Source: Paramacrobiotus metropolitanus
Taxonomy: Eukaryota > Tardigrada > Eutardigrada > Parachela > Macrobiotidae
DNA length: 64,000 nucleotides
Direction: 5' to 3'
NCBI RefSeq assembly: GCF_019649055.1
Contig: NW_026570230.1
Location: forward strand, 1,736,001 to 1,800,000
The translations under genes and the position numbers were made by a program. This document shows positions 48,429 through 58,867 of this stretch, piece by piece; the stretch's first letter is position 1, and each line of letters opens with the position of its first letter. The notes below the pieces were generated by a model that searched no databases, had not been told where the DNA came from, and saw only the letters and a program-made list of their open reading frames with translations.

Positions 48429-48778
48429 CTACCGAATATTCGCTGATGACAAAAAGATGTTGACTCCCCGCAGAGCATTCCCAGTTCAAAAACTGAACGC
48501 TAACTCTTATTTTACATAAAATAGAATACTAATCCCTTGAACACACTGCAACTTATGCATATTAAAATTTTCTACTGATACAGCCGCAAGTTGGCCGCAG
48601 AGCATTTCCTGTCATTTGCAAATCTAATAAACTGAACAAAATCTGGTGTCCTACACAAAAAACAACTTTTTTCAAGCAAAATAATAAATGCTTCCTCCAA
48701 TACGCTACAACGTATGAATTTTAAACTAATTTTTTAACCCAGTCGTAAGCCTATATTCATCCGTGCTCAGCTTGTTAT

Positions 48779-49408
48779 CTACATCCGTAACATCTTATAC
48801 ACGAGTATGCTTTGTTCCGAATGATTGGCCGAACGGCTGGGCCGATTTTCACACAGAAAAGTGCGTTAGAATCGTCGCAACGACGCCGGTAATGTTACGT
48901 TGTTACTTAATGGATGCGCCCCAACGGGGAAGCAGAGGCCCTGAAAAAGAAATTGTTGTCATGGGCCCCCATAGACGGGCGTGGGCTATTCATATGTACA
49001 GTCGCAGCGACAGAGGCAGCCCGCGGCCTTCGGCATCGCTTCGGCAAACAAAATAAAACATCGTAAAATCAGGGCAAAATAATAAAAGTAATCAAGCTGG
49101 CGATTAGCGCAATCTGTATTTTTTGCTTTGTTTCAGCTTTCTTAGGTTTTCTTACGTTTCGTAGGTTTCTTAAATTTCTTAGATTTCTTAGGTTATTCTT
49201 AGGTTATTCTTTCTTACATTTCGTAGATACCTTAAATTTCTTAGATTCCTTAGGTTCTTCTTTCTTACGTTTTTTAGGCTTTTTACAATTATTACGCTTA
49301 TAAAATTTTTTGAGTACAGAAGATTCTTATGTTTCTCTAAATCAAAATTTTCGAAACTAATGTACGCCACGACAATACGTACGGATGTAGATCCCGTAAA
49401 CTGGTTAT
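48779..49408 (+). mobile_element. Type-B rolling-circle element B1
   Basis: From CTACATCCGTAACATC to ACGGATGTAGATCCCGTAAACTGGTTAT (split here as ends only). The 5' 250 bases are conserved with the other B elements, followed by an AT-rich tract of TTTCTTAGATTTCTTAGGTT-type repeats and the conserved 3' end AAGTACGCCAC-like block (here TGTACGCCACGAC). No coding. Confidence 0.82.
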
Positions 49409-49958
49409 CTACATCCGTAACCACGTATACACGATTGATGATGTAGCCAATGTTTGGGCGAACGACTGGGCCGATTTCGACGCGGTAAAGTGCGTTAGAA
49501 TCGTCGCAACGACGCGGGTAATCTTACGCTATTGCAGAATCGATACGCCCCTAAGGGAAAGCGAGAGCCCCTGAAAACTAATTGTTGCCATGGGCCTCCA
49601 TAGACAGACATGGGCTAGGGCTTTCTGCAGTCGGACTGACAGAGGCAGGCCGTGGCCTACCGCATCGCTTCGTTAACAAATAATGGGGAATTGTAGAAAA
49701 AAACCGACAAAATAATGACAATCAAGCTAGCGATTAGCGTTTCCTTAATGTCTTCTTAGATCTGTTAGATTTTTTAGGTTTCTAACATTTCTTAGGTTTC
49801 TTAGGTTCTTAGGTGTCTTAGTTTCTTAGGTTTTTCTTAGGTTTTTTTCATGAAACTTTTTGAATACAGAAGGTTCGTATATCTTGTTAAATAAAAATTT
49901 TCGAAATTAAAGTACGCCACGGTAATACTTACGGATGTAGATCCCGTAAACTGGTTAT
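49409..49958 (+). mobile_element. Type-B rolling-circle element B2
   Basis: Begins CTACATCCGTAACCACGTAT with no spacer after B1 and ends GTAAACTGGTTAT directly before A2. It shares with B3 the 5' block CACGATTGATGATGTAGCCA and the internal TTCTTAGGT-type repeat tract. Non-coding. Confidence 0.82.
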
Positions 49959-50463
49959 ATGAATACTAATCATCTGTGCCAGGACTTCGGCCCCTCTCTT
50001 TTGAGGCAAAGGACCTCGGCTTCTCCTTCACCAATTTTGCTCCTTTAAAGTGCATAAGAATTCTCTCACCGTAGCGGTGGATCTAAGATTGTTAACTTTT
50101 TGCCAAAATCACTTGGCTGGGTCCAGTGGTCAGTCATAAGGTTGTTACCATGGACGCGATAAGAAATACATACAGTTCTAATACAATTTGACCCAGAACA
50201 GTAGAAATATCTGTGCTCCTCTGCAACGTATGTACTGTGCCTTTTTAGATATACTGCACATAATGTACAGTATATATAAAAAGTCAGTCCATGTTTCGAT
50301 TAACTTATGTACAGTGTGTCAAAATAATTATTGCTAAAAATACGTACGGGTTTAGTAATATTATGACGGTTTGTAAGCAATCGGAAATCTAGACATCCTT
50401 GGAATTACTTAATTCTTATATTTATAGTCATTAGCCAATATTCATCCGTGCTCGGCTTGTTAT
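49959..50463 (+). mobile_element. Type-A rolling-circle element A2, diverged
   Basis: Starts ATGAATACTAATCATCTGTG, a diverged type-A 5' end. It keeps blocks such as CCAGTGGTCAGTCATAAGG and TTACCATGGACGC. It ends CCAATATTCATCCGTGCTCG then GCTTGTTAT. The older divergence suggests that it was not copied recently from the autonomous copy. Non-coding. Confidence 0.75.
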
Positions 50464-50972
50464 ATGAATACTATACATCTCTTGCAAGTTTTCTGCTTCT
50501 CCTCTTTGTTCGCTATGATCTCAGCTCCCACTCATCCAATTTTCTCGCTTTAAAATGTTCTGGGAACCGCTCGGCCTGGCGGGTGATCTAAGACTAATCG
50601 TTGCTTGTTATATGCAGAACCTCAAGCCCAGTGGTCACTTGAAAGCTTGTTACCATGGATGCCATAGGGCTAACATGGGCTAGTCTGTTACCACGGTCAC
50701 AGTACACTGCATGTACTACTCAATTAGCTCAAACATGAAACAGCTTTGGCTTCGCCTCTGCGTTTCTTGCAGTATTTCGCTTGATCACTGTCGCACCTTG
50801 CGGCCCAATGCACTGAGCTGTATCAACAGTTCGGTCAATCTCGCAGGCCAGTTCGCTAAACACTAAACAGTAATACTACGACGTAATTCTGCGACTACTA
50901 GTAACAACAAATCACTCACTTATTTACAGTACCTAGTCGTAAGCCAATATTCATCCGTGCTCAGCTTGTTAT
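50464..50972 (+). mobile_element. Type-A rolling-circle element A3
   Basis: Starts ATGAATACTATACATCTCTT and ends CAATATTCATCCGTGCTCAG-CTTGTTAT. The 5' 300 bases closely match A1 and the autonomous element (CTCAAGCCCAGTGGTCACTT, GGATGCCATAGGGCTAACAT). Internally deleted, non-coding. Confidence 0.8.
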
Positions 50973-51557
50973 ATGAATACTAAACATCTCTTGCAGACCT
51001 TCGGCCTCTCCTGATTGTAACGCGTGATCTCCGCTTCTACTCAATCGATTTTTCTGCTTCAAATTGCACAAGAATCCTCCCAGTGCGGGGAGTGTTCTTA
51101 GACTCTTGACCTTTCGCCATCGCGGTCGCGGTAGGCCCAGCGGTCACTGGAAAGCTTGTTACCATGGATGCCATAGGGCTAACACGGGCAGCTATGTTGC
51201 CACGGGCATGATAAATTTGGCAAAAATTTATGGCTTCGCCTCTGCGTTTCTTGTGCTCCCCTGGGTGAGTGAACACTTAACAAATCACTTCGCCCACTGA
51301 TAAGCCACTACAGTAGCTTCTCAGATTCAGTAGAATTCAATAGAATAAGCAGGAACTTAGCAGCTTAACCATGAACCAAAAAAACTTTAGGGGCAAAAGG
51401 TCAATACTCCACGATTCTCACCGCAGGCAACCATCCTGAATAAGTAGCTGTCTGGCTTTGCCATTCTGACTTTACAACACAATCCAACACATGAAGATAC
51501 GACGTAATTTTAAATACTTAGTCGTAAGCCAATATTCATCCATGCTCATCTTGTTAT
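50973..51557 (+). mobile_element. Type-A rolling-circle element A4
   Basis: Starts ATGAATACTAAACATCTCTT and ends CAATATTCATCCATGCTCATC-TTGTTAT. It keeps CCCAGCGGTCACTGGAAAGC and TTACCATGGATGCCATAGGG. Its CTTCGCCTCTGCGTTTCTTG block is shared with the other A elements. Non-coding. Confidence 0.8.
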
Positions 51558-52314
51558 CTACATCCGTAACCACGTATACACGATTGATAATGTAGCCAAT
51601 GTTTGGGCGAACGGCTGAACCGATTTCGACGCGGCCAAGTGCGTTAAATTCGTCTCAACGGCGCGAATGTTCTTACGCTATTGCGCCATCGATACGCCCC
51701 AAAACGGAAGGAGTAGCGCCAAAAAACAAATTGTTGCCATGGGCCCCCATAGACATACATGGTAAATACATTGTCTGTTTGCGGACCGTTCGGAAAAACC
51801 GAGACAGACCGCGGCCTTCGGCATCGGCACGTTACAAAGTATTGAAAATTTAAGAAACACAAGCAAAAATTAATCGCAGTCAATCCCACCAGCGTGATCG
51901 GTATACCTCGTATTCTTTCATACACGATATTTCTTAGATATCTTAGGTTTCTTAGGTTTCTTAGGTTTTCTTAGGTTTCTTAGGTTTCTTAGGTTTCTTA
52001 GGTTTCTTGGGTTTCTTAGGTTTCTTAGGTTTTCTTAGGTATTCTCAGGTTTTTTAGGTATTCTTAGGTATTCTTAGGTTTCTCTGGTTTCTTAAGTTTC
52101 TTAGGTTTCTTAGATTTCTTGGATTTCTTTGTTTTCTTAGGTTTCTTAGGCTTCCTTGTGGTTTCTGAAGTTTTCTTAGATTTTCTCTTTCTTAGTTTAC
52201 GTAGTTTTCTTGGCGGCTGGGACCAATGCAATCAACCGTTGCGAAGTGTGCATTGCGTAACAAACATGCGCCGCAAAAGTTTGTGTACGGATGTAGATCC
52301 CGTAAACTGGTTAT
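51558..52314 (+). mobile_element. Type-B rolling-circle element B3
   Basis: Starts CTACATCCGTAACCACGTAT and ends TACGGATGTAGATCCCGTAA-ACTGGTTAT. It has the same 5' block as B2, followed by the longest TTCTTAGGT repeat tract of the group. Non-coding. Confidence 0.82.
51925..52215 (+). repeat. (TTTCTTAGG)n degenerate microsatellite in B3
   Basis: Around 30 imperfect 9-10 bp units such as GTTTCTTAG and TTTTCTTAG, in the 3' half of the element. B1 and B2 carry shorter, more degenerate versions in the same position. An internal repeat tract before the 3' end is also a feature of Helentron-derived HINE elements. Confidence 0.85.
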
Positions 52315-53122
52315 ATGAATACTGTACATCTCTTGCAGGTTTTCGGCCTCTCCTCTTTGTTACCTATGTTCTCAGCTTCCACTGAGCCGATTTTGCAGAT
52401 TTAAATTTTCACAGAATCCTTACAAAACGTAGAGTAACACAAAGCTAGTGGTTTTACTCACACAAGTAGGATAAGCCCAGTGGTCACTCAATGGCTTGTT
52501 GCCATGGATGCCATAGGGCTAACATGCGCTTGTCTGTCACCACGGGCAAATTAGGGTTTCACAGAAACAGCTTTGGCTTCGCCTCTGCGTTTCTTGTGGG
52601 CCATATACCGAGTGAACGAATGATTCGGTTAGTTTTAGAATAAAATGAAAACTAGCAGCCGAGGCACAAATGAAACAAACTTTAATGGCGAAAGGTCAAC
52701 ATTTGAAAAACCGGGCACCAGATATTGGCCTGATCGACCTCAACTCATAAAAAAAAGTGCAGACTGCTAACGTAATAATATATAATGTTGGCCGATGCCC
52801 GCTTGATGACTAGTCACCAAACTGAATGCAGAAACAGGTAATTTTAGCAGATACAAACGTAAGTTGACCGCAGAGCAATCGCTGTGACCAGTTTAATCAA
52901 ATAAACTGAGGGCGATCTATTGTCTTATATTCCTATAAAACTAACTCTTTTCAAACAAATTCCTAACTGCTAGTGAATTACTACTGCTACCACAAAATAT
53001 ACAGTCATAACTCCTAACTATGAAATCATAACTACTTCCTCCTCGAATACACTGCAACATTTGAATTTTAAACTAGTCTATTTGCCCAGTCGTAATCCAA
53101 TATTCATCCGTTCTCAGCTTGT
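52315..53122 (+). mobile_element. Type-A rolling-circle element A5, last of the chain
   Basis: Starts ATGAATACTGTACATCTCTT after B3 and ends TATTCATCCGTTCTCAGCTT-GT, then runs into unrelated sequence without the usual TTAT. At about 52730-52780 it keeps a decayed piece of the RPA-like gene (ATATTGGCCTGATCGACCTC). This shows derivation from an autonomous element by internal deletion. Confidence 0.78.
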
Positions 53123-53329
53123 ACTTCTACAGATATCGCTATTGTTGTCTTAAGAGTTATACATTATTTCGTCTTAATACCTTTGCAAATCGAGAATTCA
53201 TACGTTCAGCTTAAAAATTTGTTAAATCAGGACACGACAGAATAGGATGTACTTACATGTACTCGTAATGCCGACATGGTGTGTTTCAGCGTGTGTTTTT
53301 ATTAAGTTAGCCTGGGAAATTCAAAAAAG

Positions 53330-53935
53330 GGCAATTTGTAAATTTTACGGTTTGATTAAACTCATACATTTGCATTCCATCAAATCATGCTGTTGCATTT
53401 CCGTACTAAACTCGCAACCGTTAAGCTGAAATGGAAAATTGAAAATTCGTTTAACAGTGGTGTGACATTATGGTTATAGTAAGTGCAGCCGTGTCATACG
53501 AATTGACCAAGTAAACAGTCATATTCCACTTTTGCAATGCTTATACCTACAGAAAAGCGGCAGTTTGGTTCCTAAGGTTTTATCAATTTGTTGTATGCGA
53601 GCGTGAACGTTTGTGATTATAAACGAAGTCAATGTGAATAATCTGCTTTGGTTGACATTAATCCATGGAGGCGTTAATCCACAATTTCAAGGTGTACACC
53701 GAAGGTGCGTCCAAGGTGCGACCAGATCCCGCCTGGCTTCACCTACACCGCCGTGGAGGCGCCCAAAGGCGAGTTCGGTACCTATCTGGTGTCGGACGGC
53801 ACCGTATCGCTGCAAAATCAAGGCGCCCGGCTTCGCCCATCTCGCGGCCATCGACCACATCGGCATGCAGCACATGCTGGCCGACATTGTGGCCATTATC
53901 GGGATATCGTCTTCGGGGGAAGTAGATGGGTAGCT
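53330..53935 (+). pseudogene. Unprocessed partial NDUFS2 duplicate
   Basis: 53650-53935 is close to the last NDUFS2 exon (23006-23281): [14 protein letters not shown], then [14 protein letters not shown] and [14 protein letters not shown], but with indels that change frame three times. Upstream sequence matches NDUFS2 intronic DNA (for example GGTGTGACATTATGG against GGTGTGATGCTACGG, and AATAATCTGCTTTGGTT). The body of exon 7 is missing. Retained introns mean DNA-level duplication, not retrocopying. It cannot encode a functional product. Confidence 0.9.
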
Positions 53936-54301
53936 GTGAAATGTTACAGACCGTACCATTCATGTGTTTGGTCCGGAAATTGACATCTGCGGGTCCGGAA
54001 CAATGGAACCCCTAAAAAAGTCACATACTGTACCAGAAGCCGTGATGGAAGTGGTTTGTTGGTGAGAAGAAGAAACGATTGAAGTTTCGTTACATCAGTG
54101 TTCATTACAGGCTTTTCTGCAGCATTAGCTTGTTTACTCTACTTTTATATTTTATGATGTAAAGGATTGCTAATATTAGGGTAGTGTTATCATATAAAGA
54201 AATTCTGACGTTTTCACATGTTTGCGCGTTCTTTTACAAATTACTACTTTCTACTTCAATGTCAGTACGATAACTACGATACTTTATATCAGAAGGGAAT
54301 G

Positions 54302-54820
54302 CAGAGGTTGCCCATCTCCATCTTATGGGAATGGATCCCATTTTTTCCCCATTACCATTTTTCCATACTAAAATGGTATGGATGAAAAAACTGTATTCAT
54401 AAATGGAGATGGATGGGAAAAACGAAGAAATGGGCGGAAATGGGAAATTTAGAATATAAGATAAAAATGACAAATCAATACATTTCTACAACTATTTTGT
54501 TTGGCAAAATCCACAAAAACCCCCGATACCTTCGCGCTTCGCGCGAAATCGTATTAATTTTTACATGGTAGTTCAAGAAAATTTTGACAAAAACAGCGCT
54601 TCGCGTGAATAGCCGATTGCCAACGCGGTTTTCCGTAAGCCGGCGCCAAGCAAGTTTATGGATGTACGTTTTAATTTAGTTTTTAAAAAATGGGACGCTG
54701 AAATGGGGAAGGAAGAAAATGGGTCTGATCCAAAAATTATGGAACGGAGATGGGTGGGAAAAACTGTAAGAAAATGGGGTAGGGATGGGATATGGAAAAA
54801 GCAGAAATGGGCAACCTCTG
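54302..54820. mobile_element. hAT-like MITE
   Basis: Perfect 14-bp inverted ends CAGAGGTTGCCCAT and ATGGGCAACCTCTG begin with the CAGNG pattern of hAT elements. Sub-terminal sequence is also inverted (ATGGGAATGGATCCCA against TGGGTCTGATCC). Flanks share GAAGGGA but not as an exact 8-bp duplication. The 169-codon ORF across it is composition-driven. Confidence 0.75.
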
Positions 54821-55062
54821 GAAGGGATTTCATTTTCTGGCAGGCGTCCAATTTTGCGCAAAACTGGCGGAAGGTGATGCCGGTCCGTCGTTCGCGGGAT
54901 CAAAAAGTCGCAACATACTCGTATGCTAACAAAATTAAGTGCACTGTACGACTGAGTTCAAAAATAATATCCGTTTCGTACAAGTGCACTGCACCGCTTG
55001 CGTACAGAATGCTGGGTATGGGGCTATGCGACCATTTAGTCCTAGATTGCGTCCTAGATTTG

Positions 55063-55480
55063 TATTTGCGTCGTTTGGGGATGCGTTTTATGACGAGTAC
55101 CATAAGATTCTTCCACAATGGGACTCTCTTTTCTTTGCTTACCGGAAGAAGCTGTACCAGTTTGTAAGTGCTCTGAATATCTGCTAGACTTTTGTGATTT
55201 TATTAGTTTCAAGCTTCTTTTTTCATATGGTCGTTAACCGGTATGTCTGCATTCTACTAGGGATTTAATTATCTAAAGTTAAATATATCTATTTTGCGGA
55301 TTATATAGATCTACTGAAATCTTTAGCCTTATAATTATTATTTATTACATACTACTACTAACGATTCAGTTAGCGTGATATTTTCGTAACTGTAGCAGTT
55401 TTCGCGTGAAATGTGTTTCCATCAGCTAGTGTCTGGCTGTCTGCACTTTTTGTGTACCTTGAAGTGTTGCTCTGTTATTA
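55063..55480 (+). pseudogene. Partial duplicate (copy 1) of the fructosamine-kinase exon and intron
   Basis: 55064-55163 encodes ASFGDAFYDEYHKILP then FAYRKKLYQF, ending at the same GTAAGT donor as the gene at 58109. The following intron is also similar up to about 55480 (AGTGCTCTGAATAT, AGTTTCAAGC, TTTTCGCGT). The upstream half of the exon and the final exon are absent. Diverged more than copy 2. Confidence 0.85.
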
Positions 55481-55634
55481 TAGTACTGTAATACTCTGAC
55501 TCTCGTGTAACATTGTGTTTCTAAATTGTCATACTTGTATACACATAATTATACACATAATTGTTTGTAAAGTTATACATGGGATTGTTGTTAAAAGACC
55601 ATGATCAGTTACAATTCTTGTGGTACTCGTTCTA

Positions 55635-56595
55635 CCGGGTAGCTGAACAAAATGGCCGTCTGTTTTGTCATGGTGCGCTGGATCCGTCCAACACTTAATT
55701 GACGTTATCCTAGTTTCATTCGATAGAGCAGTGATTTTAACATTAAAAAGTTAAGTTAAGTCAAAAATTTCCATAAGGCTGAAATTTTTTATGAATTGTT
55801 TTGTAAAACTGGCTGGGTTTGGATGATGTCCTGGAAGCGAAAATCTGAAATTACCCGTTTCTAAATTAAAAATTCTTGCTATTCAACCATCAACATTAAT
55901 GTAGCTTATTTTACTATTTCTGGTAGAGAGGTTGTTTCTCGGTTTTTTACTGTAAGAAACTTCACTATTCTGGCAACCATGCTTGGCCAGTGCGCTGAAG
56001 AACAGAGACTGTGCACGAGTAATTCTCGTGAAACCGGCAAACAAAGTTTTTGAAAGCAAATTTCTAACCAACGTGCTAAAAGCTTACCCGATTGAATTTT
56101 GTTTCAAAAAGGGCAATGTGTCAGCTACATTTTAAAGTTAAATCTGCATTTTTTGGTGCAACCTGTCATGCAGCCAAAAATTGTAACCGAAAATACTCGA
56201 AAATACCAAATATAAAACCGGCATTTTTCGAAAAAGTCACAATATGTCTTTCTTGTATAACTCGTTCAGCGTATGCAGCACGACCACAACTTTTTTTTTG
56301 TATTGAAAGAAAAGGTATTTAACTAAATAAAACAGTTAAAAATATTCAACAAGTCCGTAAGGGGAAGAAATGGCACAAGATTTTATGTTTTGCGAGCTGG
56401 GACACGAAAAATTTGCAGACAGTTTCATTTGGCATCATTGCAAACGAAGACGGCTTAATCTTTTCAAAACTTTGTTTTAGGTTTTTTGGCTAATAAAAAT
56501 TCTCTATCGAATGAGCCTAAACAGTTTACGGTGCGAAAAAGGGTCTGCGAAAAACAAACAAAAACAGGAGACGGCCATTTTGTTCAGCCACCCGG
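55635..56595. mobile_element. 961-bp MITE with TA target duplication
   Basis: Ends CCGGGTAGCTGAACAAAATG and its complement (CATTTTGTTCAGCCACCCGG, one mismatch) extend over about 27 bp. TA flanks it on both sides (55633-55634 and 56596-56597), as for Tc1/mariner-type insertions. The junctions GTTCTA and TACGACGAG restore the fructosamine-kinase codons GTTCTACGACGAG when the element is removed. No transposase ORF. Confidence 0.75.
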
Positions 56596-56770
56596 TACGA
56601 CGAGTACCACAAGATCATTCCAAAGCGCGACTCTCTTTATTTTACTTACCGGAAGAAGTTGTACCAGTTTGTGAGTGCATCGAATATCTACTGACCTATT
56701 ACGATTTATTAGTTTCAAGCGTGTTCTAACGTATGATCGATCGTTGATCGGTGTCTGCTTTTTTATTAAG
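56596..56770 (+). pseudogene. Partial duplicate (copy 2) of the fructosamine-kinase exon and intron
   Basis: Encodes YDEYHKIIPKRDSLYF then TYRKKLYQF, with donor GTGAGT. The intron start (GTATGATCGATCGTTGATCG then GTGTCTGCTTTTTTATTAAG) is nearly identical to the intron at 58412. It is therefore a younger duplicate than copy 1. Its 5' end is the MITE. Confidence 0.85.
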
Positions 56771-58108
56771 TTAACAAAATTATGTTAACAAAATTAAGTT
56801 ATCAAGTTAACAAAATATTGTTAACAAAAATAATGACTTCTTGTTCTTGTCGTACTTTATACAACTACAGATATACCGAGATGCGCGGTACACTGCATAA
56901 GGCACTCGTTTTCATCAAACTGTGTACAGTTGGTAATTTTGCAGTACACTTACAATAATTACTTTTTGTATCATCAGTTAAGGAGAATTTGTACTATGGT
57001 CGCAAGATGGAAAACGAGATTTTCGAAATTCTACAGTTGTAATAAGAAGGGTTATATCTATTACTGGGCGGAAGTTAAGTAAAATTAGCTTGCAACGAAA
57101 AAAGTTATTAAAGTTTTTTGGTTGGCGATCAGGAAACAATTTGGCGGGCTGGGGTATTTTCTACACTACTGCCATCTGTGGTCAAAACCAGTGAAAGAAA
57201 GATTGCTTCGAGAAGATGCCTTGTGGTTGTTATGCACCATGCCAGATTGCAAGTGTGACAGAAACAGACAAGACTCATGTTTGCACATTGATGACACAAA
57301 GCATGGCAAAGGCGCTAGAGAATGGAAAGACACAGCGCTGTCCTGTGAGTGCACATGAAAGAGTGGCCGAAGTCCACTCTTCGGTGTGCACACAATCAGT
57401 GTGGCGGCACTGCAAGCGCAGAATCGGTAAGACCAAAGGAAAGCGCAGTACAAAAGAAGGTTCTTCGTCCCATCCTGAACAATTTTTAAAAAACAACTTC
57501 TAAAATCAATAACAATTCGCATCGGTTTCAGAAAATTTCACACTTTGATCAGACTAAAGAAAAATCATTTTCAAAAAGAATTGTGAAGCGTTTTTGTGGA
57601 AAATGTTTATGGAAAATCTCTTTAGAAAATAAAATAAAGTAACTTTGGGTGTAAAAAAGGTTGTTTTTTTCAATACCGGGTGGGTTTTTTTGAAAAATCG
57701 CTCCACAATACTTTAGTCATTCTAACGGAACACACTGCTGTTCTTGAATGAAAAATTTTAAAAATCTGCTTGAATTGTTATTGCGTCCGCAAAATAACGA
57801 CCTTAAATCAGTAACTTTTACACTTTAAAATAACCAAACCGAGTTTAGACTTCTAATATATGTAGTGAAAATATCATAGTGTTGGGTGCAATGCATAGTT
57901 ATCATGCAGCACAAGGACACGCATTGCGCCAGCGAGAACAGTCAAAAGAGGTCGAAATCAGTAGAATCTCTACTTAAGAGCGGTGTGATGCCGGCAACTG
58001 TATAATCTGACACCGGTCGGCAGGAAGGATGATCTGTTCTTTGTCTGTAGGTTTTCTATACACGCCGTGTACAAAATCGAATGAACATTTATCTGCGCGG
58101 AAAACCAG
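56771..58108. other. Region upstream of the fructosamine-kinase exons
   Basis: I searched here for the kinase N-lobe and found none. A 95-codon Cys-containing ORF at 57216-57503 (MPCGCYAPCQIASVTETDKT) resembles nothing I know and I do not call it. Repeats of GTTAACAAAATTATG occur at about 56770-56825. Confidence 0.4.
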
Positions 58109-58867
58109 GATCGCATTATGGAGCAATTATGGGAAAAGGTCAAAACCATAACTCCTCGACTGTTTGCGAACATCCACGTCGTGTATCCGAGTCTGCTGCA
58201 CGGTGACCTTTGGCCGGGCAACACAGCCATGACCGCGAATGGGACGCCGGTGTTGTTCGATCCGTCTGTCTTTTACGGCCACCATAAGTATGACCTGGCA
58301 TGCGGCAGCTTATTTGCATCGTTTGGGGATGCGTTCTACGACGAGTACCACAAGATCATTCCAAAGCGCGACTCTCTTTACTTTGCTTACCGGAAGAAGC
58401 TGTACCAGTTTGTAAGTGCTCTGAATATTTACTGTCGTATTGCGATTTCTTAGTTTCAAGCGTGTCTAACGTATGATCGATCGTTGATCGGTGTCTGCTT
58501 TTTTATTAAGGATCTACTTTACTTATCTAGCGCTATATACTGTATGCATATTTTACGGATACAGATTTCACTGAAATGTTTAACCTTATAATCATTAATT
58601 ATTACAAGCTGATAACGATTTACAATTAGTAAAGTATTGTGATCGATGTTTCATAACGTAACCAGTCATTTTCGCGTAAAAATGTGATTCCATCAGTTAG
58701 GTATCTGCACTTTTTATGTTACGTAGAAGTGTTCTTATTTTTAGTATTACCTGAACCAGCATACTCATTGGCAATATTACCAAAAGGAGCTACAGCTGAT
58801 GGAACCGCAAGTGGGCATCGACATGCTCGAGTACATCCTGGAGTCTCCTGAGACCGGACGTGCCTAA
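58109..58867 (+). CDS. Fructosamine-3-kinase / ketosamine-3-kinase family, C-terminal part
   Basis: Family members phosphorylate protein-bound fructosamines or ribulosamines for deglycation in the cytosol. Two exons join in phase: 58109-58411 and 58745-58867. They show the family catalytic motif LLHGDLWPGN, the metal-binding block VLFDPSVFYGHHKYDLA, the helix FYDEYHKIIP and a final exon YYLNQHTHWQYYQKELQ ending with TAA. In homologues the second block reads YGHSEYELA; here the acidic residue is Lys (HHKYDLA). The ATP-binding N-lobe exons, about 180 residues, are not visible upstream. The acceptor CGGAAAACCAG before 58109 shows that another exon is expected. The gene may be intact with a long first intron, or 5'-truncated by the local duplications. 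Confidence 0.8.

Larger units (their letters stand above)
41050..48778 (+). mobile_element. Autonomous-type Helitron-superfamily element (type A)
   Basis: 7.7 kb from ATGAATACTGTACATCTCTT (41050) to ATATTCATCCGTGCTCAGC-TTGTTAT (48778). It encodes Rep, a PIF1-like helicase and an RPA-like OB-fold protein, all on the plus strand. Both ends are shared with the five short type-A elements around it, so the boundaries do not depend on the ORFs. The 5' end ATGAATA is complementary to TATTCAT, which lies about 18 bases inside the 3' end. This asymmetric layout is known from Helentron/Helitron2 elements. Frame breaks and a MITE remnant in the helicase suggest this copy is no longer active. Confidence 0.85.

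Noticed and set aside
51599-51853. 84-codon ORF in element B3
   Set aside because: The same segment in B1, B2 and B0 is not open, so it is chance.
54658-55167. 169-codon ORF spanning the hAT-like MITE and the kinase duplicate
   Set aside because: It fuses MITE sequence with a duplicate exon in the wrong frame.
57216-57503. 95-codon Cys-containing ORF
   Set aside because: No splice context, no recognisable domain, and overlapping ORFs on both strands.
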